From: Phaseolus vulgaris
Lineage: Eukaryota; Streptophyta; Magnoliopsida; Fabales; Fabaceae
Direction: 5' to 3'
Length of the DNA: 64,000 nt
Assembly: GCF_000499845.2 (NCBI RefSeq)
Contig: NC_023759.2
Coordinates: forward strand, 45,788,672-45,852,671
Each line of letters begins with the position of its first letter. Within the stretch, counting starts at the first letter, position 1. The notes beneath the pieces are model-generated. The model did not search any database. It was given only the letters and a program-made list of their open reading frames with translations, and had not been told where the DNA came from. Made by a program: the position numbers and the translations under genes. Of the stretch, positions 15,365 to 29,762 are shown piece by piece.

Positions 15365-18300
15365 CAACTCCACACTCCCATGTTATACACCACTTTATGT
15401 AACTCTTCATTCATTTCTATTTCATTTCTTTTCTCTTCAAATTCAATAAACTTATTATTATCATATTATTGCAAATAGGGTTAGTTTTTTATGATGGATA
15501 ATTTATATTTCATTTTTCATGTCTCAAAAATTCAACAACTTAATAGTAATTACAATTTTTAACAATGCATAGGAATTTATATAATTCGCCAAATCTGAAA
15601 GCATCGAAATTAATGATAATTTAAATATATCTTACATTTTATACACATTAAACATTGTGACTAATGTGACGAAATTTTAAATTTTAAAATAAAAAATATT
15701 TTTAATATAGTAGTCGACTATAATAACGACATCAAATAAACATTATGAGACGTATTAATGCTAAATCTACAATAATCAATAATTAATATTTTCTACTTCA
15801 AATTCAAACCGGTAAGATCGAAAGGTAAAATAAGAAGATATAATAAGTATATATGTAAGATGGATTATTATAGTTAATTTAAAGTGGAGATACGATTTGG
15901 ATTGGCGCTTAACATGATTGGAACATCTTGTGTTTGGGATGAAATAGTAAAGTTAAAATTGGCAGAAAAATAAAAGGGATAGTGGCTACTGATTCGGATA
16001 GACATGATTATATATATAAATTGATGTTCATAATTGGCATGCTGAGCAAATTGGATGTATGCATGTAGCATGAGATTGACCACAACTTTTCAGATTTCAT
16101 TTTCTCTTTTATATAACAATACAACTGTCCAAACCAAGTAACAAATTCATTGGGCATATTATCATTTCATAAAAATGGTTTTGCCTTTATTTTCTACATA
16201 ACTTATTATTATTTTTCATTTTAAAAAATTAAGTATAAACGATAATTTACGGACCCAAAAATAAGACTCTGTTCATAGAGAAGATAGCATTCATTTTGTT
16301 TCTTTGACTCTCAAAATGTGTAAAACGGCATGTTTTGTGATATCGTTGGTACATATCCACTAGAACAGTGATACGTGTGTGGTTTTTTGTTCTAAAAACG
16401 TTGTTTTTCATATAATATTTAGAATGTATCGTTAGATGAATTGAGTTTTCACTTTAGTTTTTGGGCATAGTGATTCTCTGGCGAAGAAGAAAAAAATGTC
16501 ACGTCTCTATAAGATGTTAATTAGCAGAAGTGTTGAATTGAAAATTGTGAGGCTGCAACCAATGAATAGATAAATATCAGAAGGCAATTAAAAGTGGTGG
16601 TGATTGGTGGTTTGGCACTTGAAGTTGGATCCATGTAGGTGTATGTCTATTTAAATTTATATGGATGTAGTACAACACAACACAACACAACACAGCTCCT
16701 AGTGTTAGTGGTGGGCCAAAAGAAGCCATGAAAATGGCTTATCTTGGTATTAGAGGGTGGTACATATAATAATGAAATAATCCATTATAATACATTACAT
16801 CTTAAGATGTGGGTTAAGTCTTTAGTGGCATGTGTTTCTTACTATAAATTATCTTTTCATGTTTCAAAAATGCTAATCACTTTCTTCATTATAACTTTTT
16901 CCTATACTCAATGACATTAATGACTTAATGCTCACATTAATACCTTACTGGTGCTAAGTTATGGTTTTACCGGTTCAATGTAATCTATTATTAACATAAA
17001 ATACCACACACCATCTCTTGGTATAGTTTTTAGTGATGATAAGAAATTTAAATTATTTCTCCATCTTGTAGCAATGACATGTGTGTCCATTTGAAGGCCA
17101 ACCATGATGGTTAACTTTACAAGTAGTAGACAAGCAACAAGACAAATAAAACAATTTTGTTTCTTTATTAAATATCGCCAGAAATTGTTCTGAGATTCGG
17201 ATACTGTTATGATTTAGATATGTTTCAAACAATAACTTTCTCTAAGATAAGCTTAAGTTTTCTTCCTACACAACTTTTCTTCTAAAATCATTGTTCACTT
17301 GTCATGATGCCTAACTCTTATTTGAACAAACACAAGAATCTAGTTGACATTAAAAACTTCTTTCCTTGTTGAATTTATTGAGTGTTATTTCAGAATCAAT
17401 AAGTGGCCAGAGTTTTACTCCCTGTCAATGATTTGCTCATTCTATTGCAGATAATGCGTACCCTGTTATGATTCATCCCAATCAAGAATCCTCAATTATA
17501 CCAAATTATACAAAGATAGTTTCTGCAGATAAAATTCTGTAACAGGAAAATAAGTCTGAAGAGAATCTTTAACTTTTGGAGTCAACCTCCTCAAATTTTT
17601 TGTTTTGTCTACTTGTTTTTCATCGTTATCAATGTCCCTCATCCTCATATCACAGCTCACCCATTCCAGTGGTCAATGGGCCATATTCTGAGTCGCAATA
17701 AAAATAGTGTTCTACTATTTTACTTGCATGCACCACACCTTTTTTGAGTAACAAAAGAAATAGGGGAAGAACCAAGTAGGTGCCTACCCTTTACGATACT
17801 TTTCCTTGTGACGTATGAATCGTATTGGAAAAGTGGAAGGAACATGTGTCGCTATTGGAATGAACATCATATGCTAATGAAAGATGTAATTAGCCATAAA
17901 ACCAAGCCATGCGAGAAGAGTATCTATTGGTGACAACATTATGATACAATCATTTCGTCAAACACTTCATCTCCTCACACCACGTGCAATCAAATTGAAA
18001 ACATATCCTCATACTTGTAAATCTAATAGTTTCATATCACTTAAAGAATGGAATTTAAAAATACTTTTTTAAACTTGAGATTGAAACAATATGAAAGATA
18101 AAAAAAAATCATAATAAAAAAATCATATTTAATTCTTAATTTTATTAAAATAGAACTTTTAATCTATACTATTAAATCAGCTTTGTTAATGAGATTCATA
18201 TAGAAAAATTTAAGGGGGTAAAATGGGTGAATTTGTCCTATTTTGATTCATTAGCTTGCAAAAATGACGAGGTAGGCGAAAAGTCTTGACCTGCCAGTTT

Positions 18301-19641
18301 CTTTTAATATAATTTTATTATTATTTATTTAATATACATATATATTTAAAAAGCACATTGAATCATATATATATTTTTTAAATTAATATATCTTTTAAGT
18401 CTTTAATTGATTAATTAATATTTTTAACTGGATAAATTAAAAAGATTATTACTTTTATATATTAAATTATTTTATTATAATTAATATTTGAAACTTAATA
18501 TGTAGGTGTCAAATATTTAAATTACAATATCATTATATGTTTGTAAATTTTAAATAACACAATATAAAAAAGTTGGTTTTCTTAATTTTTTTATTTTAAT
18601 TTTTAATTAAAAAACGAGTTAGCAGGTCTGCTTATTTCATCTGACTATTAGATTGATGGATTAGGACGGAATGACAAGCTAAAACTTCAATCTATCTAAT
18701 TAAATTATTGAAAGATCGACGTACAAGAACTTCTAAGAAATTCAAATAACATGTTAACTAACAAATCTTATAAAATAATTGAATCTAAAAGGTTTTTAAG
18801 TATAAGTTTAGATAGATTCAAAGTGAGGGAGAAAGAATGACAAAAAAGATATTAGAGTGAAAGTGAGTTTGAATTAAGATAAGTAGAAAGATTTATGTGG
18901 AATGGGAAGTTGGTCTGACGAAAATTTATTTTCTCCTTTATCGTAATGATGAGATTTGAAGGGAAAAAAATAAGCTTAAAAATGTGTGAATTACGCCTTC
19001 CTTCTAATTTGTATGGTGATATTGCTCGGAAGATAGAAACAAAACCCGTGTGAATTCTTTACTCTGGATAAAACTTTTTGCACTCTTTTTTATACATGTA
19101 AATTAGTTTTGTTTCTTGCATGGAAACTCATTCACGATGATGTCAGAATATATCACAGTATTCTTTAATTTAAGTTGTAATATATAACACGTAGTTATTA
19201 TGGTAACTATAAAAAATTTACCAACTCATTTTTATTTATTCAAATAATTTCCGTAAAGTTATAAACTTTTTACTCATTTCTCATCTATTTCAACTCTTTT
19301 TCACCAAATTCAAACAAAATCATTTCCCACTTTATTTCTCTCTTTCATTTTTCCTCGTCTCATTCAAACAAATGCTCATGAGAAAAACTATACGAACTAA
19401 AGTTAAGTTTGACTTTATTTAATTTGTGAAAAAAACGAAGTTGTGTCAATGAAAAGGGAACAATGAATGACTATGGTTCCTTTTTGGGTAGGTATTGGGA
19501 ACAACTCCTCAACAATGGCCTTATATAGTAAAAAATACATTCTACAAATATGACTTGATGCTAGAAGCAGCAATACGTTGATTTTGTGAATTTATCCATG
19601 ATCTCTGTACTACGAACTTGCTTCTTGGAGGGACGGTACTA
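15365..19641. other. 4.3 kb intergenic region, no gene recognised
   Basis: Between the CXE15 promoter and the 3' end of the D-lactate dehydrogenase gene. Only short open frames occur, and none resembles a known protein. A short (ACACA)n run lies at 16671-16694. The stretch 16900-18010 is less AT-rich than its surroundings and might carry regulatory DNA or a decayed gene, but I see no protein similarity. From 18050 to 19400 the sequence is AT-rich. Confidence 0.55.
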
Positions 19642-22600
19642 CTAGAAACAAATATGGGGAGGAATGAGCTTTCCTGGATTCATGATATTGTTGGGATCCA
19701 GGACTGATTTTATTTTTTTCATTGTCCTCAATGCTTCCACTCCGAGTTCTTCTTCAAGATACTGCATAATGTACATTTTCAGAGAGAAACTCATAATTAT
19801 AAAATATATGGAATACCATCTTAAAGAACCATAAACCATCGAAACATGACTGTCTCTCGACAATCTTTCTGTGTAAATTATGATTATTAATAACAACCAA
19901 TGCGTAACAGATGATCGGCTTATTTCTTGTTTATCTTCATAAAATAAGGCATTCTGCTGCCACCGAGCAGTCAGACTACTGTCAAAGATTGTTTTCTAAA
20001 GCTAGCCTAAAGACACCATATAGTTTTTAAGATTTGTTAGATTATGCAACATTATAAAATTTCACGAGTAACTGACATCACGTATAGATCATTAAAGAAT
20101 CACAGATACTAGTGCAGTACCTTCATTTTTCCAGTGCCAACACCGTGTTCACCAGTACAAGTTCCTGTTTGGAAGAAGCATAAGCCAATTTCAAAATCAC
20201 AACTACTTTGCTTACATTATGATTTTGAGAAGAAAAACACAGAATATTAAAAGGACTCGAAATACCAGACTAACAGGCAACAGCAAGAGTCAACAAGTTA
20301 ATAATAATACCTTCGAATGACAAGGCAGCATAAACCATAAATTGGTTGAGTCTCTCTGCCTCCCGCCGCTGTTCTTCTTGGCTAGGATCAAATAGAATAA
20401 CCGTGTGGAAATTACCATCACCAGCATGAGCAATTACTGTGCTGGCAAGGGAAACAATACATATACGCATTGAGCATTAGTCTGTTTTTTATCATCCACC
20501 ATCATCACGTAACATGAATTATGACCAATAGAATCTAACTCCAGAATCAATAACCCTGATCAGACTTACCAAACTAGTGGTGATGCATCCAGCTCCTTTT
20601 TAGACCTTGAAATTAAATCACCAAGGTGAGATAAAGGAACACATACATCCTGCGGGAGTTAAATTACCACCCCACCCACACAAAAAGAAAAAAAAGGTCC
20701 TCAGAAAAACATAAATGCAATTGGAAGTCTAGAACAGTTGTTGATATGTAATCTTCAATTGAAATTAGATCAAAGTATATAGTATGAAATTCTTTAGTTG
20801 TTTCCTATAAATTAGCATATAACTAAACAGTGTAAAAATAAATTAAAATGTATAATATTTGATTACTAACTCACTGAAATCATTGCCTCCAGATTAGGTT
20901 CCATTGCAAAGCAAGCCCAGAGTGCCTCTTTCCGTACCTGTACGAGAACAGAAGAAGTTGACCTAAATGTACAAGTAAATATTAATACTAATTGATAATG
21001 AAGTCGAGGTCATTTACAACACGCCTCAAAGAATAAGACAGTACAAACTATGAATCAGGTTGGCAGCAGAGTAACTTGGAAAGATTCCATACAAAAAACT
21101 GAGTTAGCTAGCTGTGGATGGACGTCTTGGGATATGAAAACAATATCAATAAACCAACATTTACACAAACATTGGGTTCAGGGGATGGAGGTGGAGGTGG
21201 AGGATGCTAACCATAATAAAGGAATAAACTACTACCTTCCAAAGTTCTTTTTTTGCTTCAGGTTCTTCTGCAAATACAAAATCTGAGCCATTGTGCTCAG
21301 AAACAAGTTTCCGAACAATTTGAGTTTGCTCACGTGCATATGCCTCTGAAGAATATATATATACACACATACTAAGTTAGGCATTACATTTATGAAAGTG
21401 TGGAGCATCCAATTTAAAGGACACTACATTATTATTGAGGTGGATACTGTATTTAGCTTATTCCAATATACAACTTTCAACTTTTTTTTCTTTCATACTA
21501 TGTCATAACTATTAAACTTATCATGCTACAAGATTTGCTTTGCCCTTAATATTTTTCACTAAGCCAATTATTACGGTGGAAGAACCCAAGGCCATATGAA
21601 CCTCACATTGGAATCCCATATTTCCTATGTGGGAGTAAAATCTTATACCTTGCAATTGGATCCTAACACTATCAAATCTTCCAAGAAAATTCTGAATTTT
21701 CTCATATTTGAAGAATGTGATTTGAAATGCCATGAATTTTTATCTATGATATTTTAATATATCCAGATAATACATTCTATGCTAAGCAACAATTTGAAGT
21801 AGCATAGGAAGAATATGAAAGGACTAACCTGTTCCTATAAATTCAAACATTAAGGTTGGACATTCAGGTAAATTTTTCCCATTAGCAATATTGATAGCTT
21901 TCACTTGAACTTCATCCAATAGCTCTACCCTTGACACCTAACCCACATAAACAGCAATTCATAATTTGGTAGATAGAAATATTGATATTTGAATCGAGAA
22001 TCCTACCTGTACACCAGACCTCATTGTGGCAATAGCAACATCTGCTGCATCCTTCACAGAAGGAAAATTGCACATTGCAACCTGTGCATTTTGATTAGTC
22101 AAATAATCCATATGATTCCAAATAGCTACAGATAGCACCAAATACAAATGTATTCTTGCAAAATAAAACATACAGAAGTTATCTGGAAAAATATCCCCTC
22201 ATGCACGATCTAAATAAAAAGTCACCGACAGTGAAAATAAAGAACCATGGTTCAAAAGCATTTTTCACCCTATGGTTATATGACAAGATTGTTCAAATAA
22301 ACTGACCTTATGTTTTTATATCTCTAATTGCCAATTTCAAAATTTTAAGAAATGCAATAGGCAAGTATCAATAGATAATAAGTGAGAAAATGGAAATTTA
22401 TCTCATAATACGAGTGGATCAACTGCTCAGATTTCCCAAAATTTGAAATTGATATGGAAAATGAACTCATAGAAACTTAACTTAAAAAAATAACATGAAT
22501 AAATTAAACATTTAAATAAATAGTTGTATTACTTTTATATAACTCTAGGTATTTGAAAGAGCGAATGTGTATTCTTCCAAGAGCTTAGACTGGCCATGTA

Positions 22601-25600
22601 CACTGTGTTTCCATATATGTATTTTTGGTGAGGAATGAAAAGTGAGGAACGTATGCGTTTGTTTCTGATGGGTGCAGATTTGCGACAAAAGAAAGCTGCC
22701 GCTTATAGTTTGCTGGTCCTCCCCTAAAATGCAAAGATTCAAGACAGCTGGCCATAAAAGTTCGTCTTTACCCTTATTTTGAAAGTTGATTATATATATA
22801 TATATATATAATCAATTATGATAAATAACATAATCAATTCAAATTTATAATTTTTAATAATCATTAATATTTTATAAATATATATTTTTATAATATAATA
22901 AATAAATAACAAACAAATTACAATAATAATAAAATAAAATAATTTAAATTTTAATATGTTGTAATATAATTTTAATTTGTTACTATAAATATAATTTTTT
23001 TTATTAAGATTTTGTAATGATTTTTCTATTTTAATTCAAATTTATAATTCTATAAATTATTTTCTTACATTAAATTATTTTACAAAATTACAGATACTAA
23101 GATGTATTAAACAATTGAAGATTATTTTACAAGTGGATACTCAATTTGTAATAGAAGAGACTTTTAACTTGGAGCGAGTGGTAGATATTTAAATATTTGT
23201 TAATATTTAATTATATTTCATTTTTAACATATGAGCACTTTGGTCATTTTCTAAATGTATCAATTTATAAATTTTGTAATTTATCACATCAATCAAATAA
23301 TCCATTTCTTATCAATTTCCACTCTCTTCCTCTTCTTTCTTTCCTTTTCCACTCCTCAGATGAAAGGAAAATTGCAGGAGGAAGAAACAAAGGCAGTGGA
23401 AAAGGTATACAGCAATTTTCAGAGGAATCTATAGTGGGGTAAGAGGGGGAGAGACATCTAAATATTGGATGCTGCACTACTTTATCATGAACTGCTGTTT
23501 GTATATTAAATACATTCCAGGATAGAAATTAGAAACACACAACATTACTATCCAAATTTAGAATTTAGAACATACAAGCGTGCATTGACAAATGTCAAGG
23601 ATCAAAACCAACCAAAAAAACTAATGTATTTTAATTAGTTTAACTGAAAAAAGAATGTAATATCAATTTAGTATGTTCATCACAACGTAACAAAGTACAA
23701 TGTAAGTACCATATCAAACTTGAGAAAAGGATAAAGTTAATCAATGTACCACTGAATGCTGAGGAATTTTCTGAAGCCGCAGGGTCACTTCTGTTATAAG
23801 ACCAAGTGTTCCTTCACTTCCAATCATCAAGCGGGTCAAGTCATACCTATATTGTATAATTTGAAGAAAAAATTCAGTAGCTTAGCTTTGTCATTACATC
23901 AGTCCCAAGAGGGATTCTTTGAAGAATTTTGCAATGTAAAGCAAGGGAGTTCTGTTGCTTGCATCCATGTGAAAAGGGATATGTTTGCTGATATTAAGAT
24001 CTCACATCACCTAAAGATATGATCAATGTAATCATTATAAGGTTTGGATATTCTTCATTTTACAAGCTGATTTTGTGAGATTAAGTTAAACCTTAAACCC
24101 ATATTATAAAAGTTGAATCAGTAATAAATGTTGGACATAGGAAGGTATAAGTGAACTTTTTCAATGCAGTTTATATCCAGGTTTGACATTTAACTCTGCA
24201 GATTTTCTGATTCCTAGTGAACAAATATGCTAAGCATACTCAAGATTAAGTGTCTTGCCGGATTGTTTTGTTAATGATATTGTTTGGAGGATGGGTGCTA
24301 GAGTTGGAGTTGCAGGGAAATGCTTTGGAGACAAAGGATTTCAATTGAGAACATCAGAAAAAATTTAATGATTTTATGTCATCATCAAATACTAGAGAAG
24401 GATAAATGAAGTAGAGAAGTGTCTTGGTCAATTTATTGTATTGTTGATAGAATTTACCAAATGTTTTTTTTCCCTTCGTAGGTCAATCACACTAACCCGA
24501 CCTCTTGAAAAGCAAAAGAAAGAGAAAAATTATGAGTGAAATGAATTAATAGCTAAAGGGAACTAAATAAAACAAACCCTGCAGCACTCTTCCTGGCCCG
24601 TGATGCAGTCTTCACAATGTCTCCGTTGGCAAGAACCACCTGGAATACAAATAGTAAAATAAATACGGCATCACATCAATGCATTAGAGACCAAAAATTG
24701 GGATTAACAAACCTTGAGACTGATGACATTATCACGCATAGTTCCATACCTACAAAATTTTAAGGGGAACCATCATGCTCAGTAAGATGGAACATTTTTA
24801 CAACTTTTTTTAACGGGTTTCCATAAGATCAGACATGTTGAATTACAGAATTACATAAATATTAATATCTTACGCAATAAGCCTCAAGTAAAATACCTTA
24901 AAACAAAATATTTGACCTTATAAGCAGACGATTGGCAACAACCAAGATGAAACATTTAAATCAGCATGTATCAGTGTGTGTCAATGACAAATGATAATAT
25001 ACATCAGAGTGACTACCTTACAGCTAATGAACCAGAGCAACGTGTAGCACACATGCCTCCAATGCTAGCACCAGGACCTGCTTGTAACCAGTAAAAAATT
25101 AACTTAAAATATTAAGCCTCTTTGACCTTCAACTATCAGAGATATTCCCAGGTCATAACCAACTAACCTGGATCAAGTGGAAAAAATAGTCCATAAGGTT
25201 CCAAATACTCATTAAGCTCCATCCATCCAATGCCAGGCTCAACAACAACATCCATGTCATCAACATGTAATGCTTTCACTGTCTAGATTATACCAGTATA
25301 CAATGTAAGTATAACAGCTAAAGTGAAGTTCACTCATCCCACTCAGTACCTATATACACACATGATCTATATTCTGCATTCTGCATGAGTAAATACATGA
25401 TTAAGTGTACAGTCTAAATAACCGTACAAGCACAATAAACAATATTATTCTAATGATACTACAATAATCATAAAAAAAAAACAGTTGCTGACGCTAACAG
25501 AAACTTCTGTACTCCAAATTCAATTAACTATAGTAAGAAATATATGCAACAGAATGGCTTTAGAGTTTTGTGATGATGAAACAAAAAGTATTTTCATAAT

Positions 25601-28600
25601 TTTCAATAACAATTAAACAATAATGCATTGATTAATGTGCTTATAGAAAAGCCTCTAGCATTCTACAATGGCAATTCTCACTACATTAAAATTCTGTATT
25701 CCATGTGTTGACAAGTATAATTCCTAAAATAGAAAAGGAAGCATAAAAAAATAACATTTGAAAATATGTAACAGTACAGATTGTATTGAACCCAAAATCC
25801 CAAAAGTTTTAAGCTATTAGGTGAGTCCCATAAATGGTTTTACGTGGCATCTGTGACAAAAATTATGATATAGCAAGAAGATATTTAGGCCAAAAAGAAT
25901 AGTCATATAACCTCTGCGAGCTCTCAACACTCTACCTTAAAGGCATGAAAATTAAGAATACATCACACACATCAATTCAATACAAGCCTTAAATTTTATT
26001 ACAGAGGGGAAAAAGCACTTCTTAGAAGTAAATACAGGTGTGTGTAAAATTGCTTCCTGATTAGCAGACTGAAGACAACTCCACAGGCAGGTACAATAAT
26101 GCACTTTCCATAAACAAACTCATCATCTTTGTATTTTACCTTGAGGAGAATGGTTGGGTAAGTACTTACAGTCTAGCATTAGAAAGAACATGCTCAATTC
26201 CAACAAAGGACATCTTATTTGTTCGTAGGAGGAGTGGAATTTTTCACGAAGGTTTGGAATGAAAAGGAAAAGGAAGAATAAGATTTCTTCCAGAAACACA
26301 ATGAGGATCAAAAGGGGTACGTAAAATGGAAAACTATGGATTTAACACCCATTCCAAGCCGATAAAGATGCCTTCAACTTTCTACAAGTGTATTGTGCCT
26401 GATTTAATCTCAAACATGTCAAAGACAAGTTGTGTTCAGTAACTCTAAAGCAGACATGGGACCAAATATATACTTCATAGTTCATAATCATAATATACTA
26501 CTAACAATTATATCATTATATTATACTATCATAATTGAACATGTACATACTTTCATTAATGACATGTCAATGCAAACCCCTCCATGAGGGGATAAGGTGT
26601 GACCCTCGATTGATGTAGCTCCACCATATGGTACAATAGGAACCTGTTACCAAAAGTTTTTTTAAATAAAACATTAAAAAAAAAAAAAACTAAATTACAG
26701 CTATCAGTTTCTCAATATCACAATCATTATTTATTGTTAACTTTATTGATCAAAAGGAACTCTATTAACGTGCCATATAACTGCTTGATTTAAAATTTAA
26801 ATTGTTAGGTAGTGGTCATGGCATGGACTTTTGGTCATTATAATGTAAGTTCAAATAATATGTCTAACTTAGTAATAAAAGAACTCAATACTACTAGAAG
26901 AAACAAATGACAAGGTTTAAACCATTTGCAGATGGTTTAATACAAGTAAACCGAAGAAATGATAAATGTAGTAGAAACATTGTGCAGGTTACTCAAAGTT
27001 CAGCAACAGCTAAATCAGAGGAACCATCTTGATGAATTAGTTGGATGGCTAAAAAAAAAGAATTAAACTTTTTGATTGTGATCATAGGCTGCTCCAGTTC
27101 CTATGAGACCCATTATGCCTTAGAAAAATTGCTGGGCTATCACAATAGACATGTATGGTTGCAACAAAGATAAAGAAGATAAATTGATAATTGAATATAA
27201 GGTGAAAGAAAAATATATGTATTTGTGAAAGACGATAGTCTTGTTTGAGGACTAGACAAAAGAAAACAGACTGGACCAATTTTTTTATGATGAAAATAGA
27301 AATAAATTCCAAATGCAAAAACATTTAAGTATGAAGGGACAGGAGAAATAAAGGTTTCTTTTTAAGGGAGAAAAATAAACACAAATATTGGGATGAAAAA
27401 TGCAGGATCAAAAGAAATATATAGATTTGGTTTGATTCAAATGCCTTTATAATAAAATGTTACGGCAAAGCAATCACCTAGAACATGCTAAACAATGTTT
27501 GCTGAGTTAGAACAACTCAAACCTTATGCATGTTACATAAACTGACAATCTTAGATACCTCCTCTTCAGATCTGCAAATAAGAGTACAATGCAAAAATAA
27601 ATACATGTGGATGCTTTAACTTCTACCACAATAATGTATCCACAATATTTTAAAAACCTGTCCTGCTCTCCCTTGTTCATCCTCATCCAAGTATTAACTA
27701 TTTAAAATATGAGAAGTCTTTCTTATATATTGTAATTTGTAATTGTATGTAAAAAATGATAGACAAGGTAGAAAAATATTTTGTAATCAACAATAAGACA
27801 CATCAGAAAGTCATACATCTCACGTAAGCATTTGCGACCCAGCAAAGCATGATTAAGATTTTAATATTCCAATGTACGTAACAAATGTCACAGAATCTCT
27901 TAATAAAATGGGATATTAGACATAAAGCACTAAATGCACGTAAATAAAAAAAAATAGATAGTTCTGCAAGGGTTTGGAGACCTGATCGAAATGAACCAAA
28001 ATACCAATCTGCAAATATCCAGATTGACCAATGTTGTGTAGAAAATTATTTTAATAAATAAAGAAATTAACCTCGTTATACGAGAACTGTCCGTTTGCAA
28101 AAGCATTCAGGTCAAATGTAGAAAAAAAAATGCTTGTTCTAAGGTATAAATACACCGCAAGCAAAAAATGATAGGACATTGGCTGCGTCAGCGTATGATA
28201 TATCAAAGTGGTATTCAAAATAAAGGTATCTAACAAAACATCACTGGGTCCAATTGCTCTGATGATCACCATAACCATTTTACTACTACATTATAATTCT
28301 CACAATATTACAACTCCACTTGAGAAATACAACATGGCTTAGCAGCAAGTATTTTGAATAGTTTTATTTTGAAAATCATAATGGAAAGAGAGAGTAACAT
28401 AATTTAAGTCTCTTCAAAACTATAATATTTGGAAAACCACTGCAAAAGAAACTTCCAATGTCTTTCTCAATGCAAGTACCAAATGTGATATAGTTAAAAG
28501 TTAAGAGGAAAATGCAATCACTGCAACATTGCAAAAACTATGATCAGATGAACGAGGAAGTAAACATCTTTCAGCCAAAGCTTCAGTTCACAGTATGTGT

Positions 28601-29762
28601 CACCTCGGATAAACAATCACATCTGGGATATTAACAGCCTTGTGAAAGCTGTTTTGTGGTTTTCCATGGATATATCTTTCGTCATAATCAACAGATATGT
28701 TATCCTGTATGAATGAAAATTATAACAATTCAGGCTGACGATCACAAGGTAGAAGTTCCAAAACAATTTGCTCATTTAGTTTGACTTCATTCCGAACACT
28801 AAAAGTATTCGTGAACGCTAACTAACAACCAACCAATGAAAAGTAAAACTAGTCTGCATTCCAAAACACATACAATAAATTGTAAGTTGTAAGTTGTAAC
28901 TAATCCACCGGAGAATAAATAGCAAGAACTAAAAGAAACTTTCAAATATAATTGATCGTCAAATTAGAACCGGCCGAAGGATTTGAAAGTCTGTCTTTCC
29001 TCTGTGCATATTTACAAAATATTCAGATAAGCCAACATTATGCCGTACCTGACAGATGATTTTCAACTCCTCAAGAAGCTCCTGCGGAAATTCCTTGTGT
29101 GATCCCTTAACAACGAATTGCGTGCTACCTTTGCCCCCAATGTTCACACCTCTAACATCCATTACAAGACATCGCATGATCAGACAATTAGTTGATTCAT
29201 CGAGACTATTCAGATAGACTCATACTTCGATTGAAACATTAAGCTTCGTATCACAACTAATTACTCTTTAAACCATTACAAAATATAACTGTTCTAGTAT
29301 CTACGGAAGTAGCAGAATCAGTTCGTGCATGCTTAGAAGTTCCTAGTAACATATCCTTGAAAGAAAACCTACGGCCGTAACTCTATAATCTCGTAAGAAA
29401 AGACGAGAATAAGCACATATAATATCATATCACTAAATCGAGTTAGGTTTTCACAGCACAGTGTCGTATGAATTCATAAGCGACGAACGAGTAATAATCG
29501 GTGAATTCAAATTGAGGCATGAAAAATTGGGAGAAGAGAACCTCTCGGTGTCGCAGAAGGAAGGACTGAAGTGTGGATGAAGAGCGAGTGATCCAGCGGA
29601 AAGAGCGAGAGCGAGAGGAAGCAGAGAGGTTAAGCTTGCGTTCCTGGTAGAATGGTTGTTGAAGACGGTGGGTGCGTATTTATTGTGGAGAGTGCGGTAG
29701 CGGTAGAAGAACTTGGAGGAAGAAGAACGTAAGCGAAAGAGCCATGACGAGAAATTTGACAT
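19642..29762 (-). CDS. DLD: D-lactate dehydrogenase (cytochrome), mitochondrial
   Basis: Eighteen exons on the minus strand, all phases closing, 556 aa: 29762-29542, 29151-29049, 28704-28604, 27571-27523, 26643-26551, 25282-25168, 25077-25017, 24749-24713, 24639-24578, 23846-23750, 22081-22007, 21937-21829, 21345-21236, 20937-20875, 20649-20570, 20441-20311, 20164-20121, 19761-19642. The first ATG is at 29762. The N-terminus ([18 protein letters not shown]) is a basic, Ser-rich mitochondrial presequence. The FAD-binding PCMH domain includes [16 protein letters not shown] and [17 protein letters not shown]. The C-terminal FAD-oxidase domain has [28 protein letters not shown] and [15 protein letters not shown]. 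Arabidopsis DLD (At5g06580, about 567 aa) oxidises D-lactate from the methylglyoxal/glyoxalase route and passes electrons to cytochrome c; it also accepts other D-2-hydroxyacids and was once called glycolate dehydrogenase. Exon 1 is the least conserved part. No frame break was seen. Confidence 0.96.
22082..23749. other. Largest DLD intron (1668 bp), AT-rich, with palindrome
   Basis: The intron between the exons encoding [11 protein letters not shown] and [11 protein letters not shown]. The open frames at 22545-22742 and 23197-23477 inside it have no known domain. It contains a perfect 30-bp palindrome at 22786-22815 followed by a very AT-rich 300-bp segment. Confidence 0.7.
22786..22815. repeat. 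AT palindrome / (TA)n microsatellite
   Basis: TTGATTATATA and its reverse complement TATATAATCAA flank a central TA run, giving a perfect inverted repeat in the DLD intron. Could form a cruciform and should be length-variable. Confidence 0.85.
24050..24190. repeat. Fragment of a dispersed legume repeat in a DLD intron
   Basis: CAAGCTGATTTTGTGAGATT followed by AAGTTAAACCTTAAACCCA resembles the conserved part of a repeat I associate with Phaseoleae genomes. The intron (23847-24577) also holds an 88-codon frame overlapping exon 10 antisense, which I treat as chance. Confidence 0.35.

Noticed and set aside
26123..27324. Minus-strand frames of 62-80 codons inside DLD introns
   Set aside because: They fall between exons whose phases already close and carry no conserved motif.
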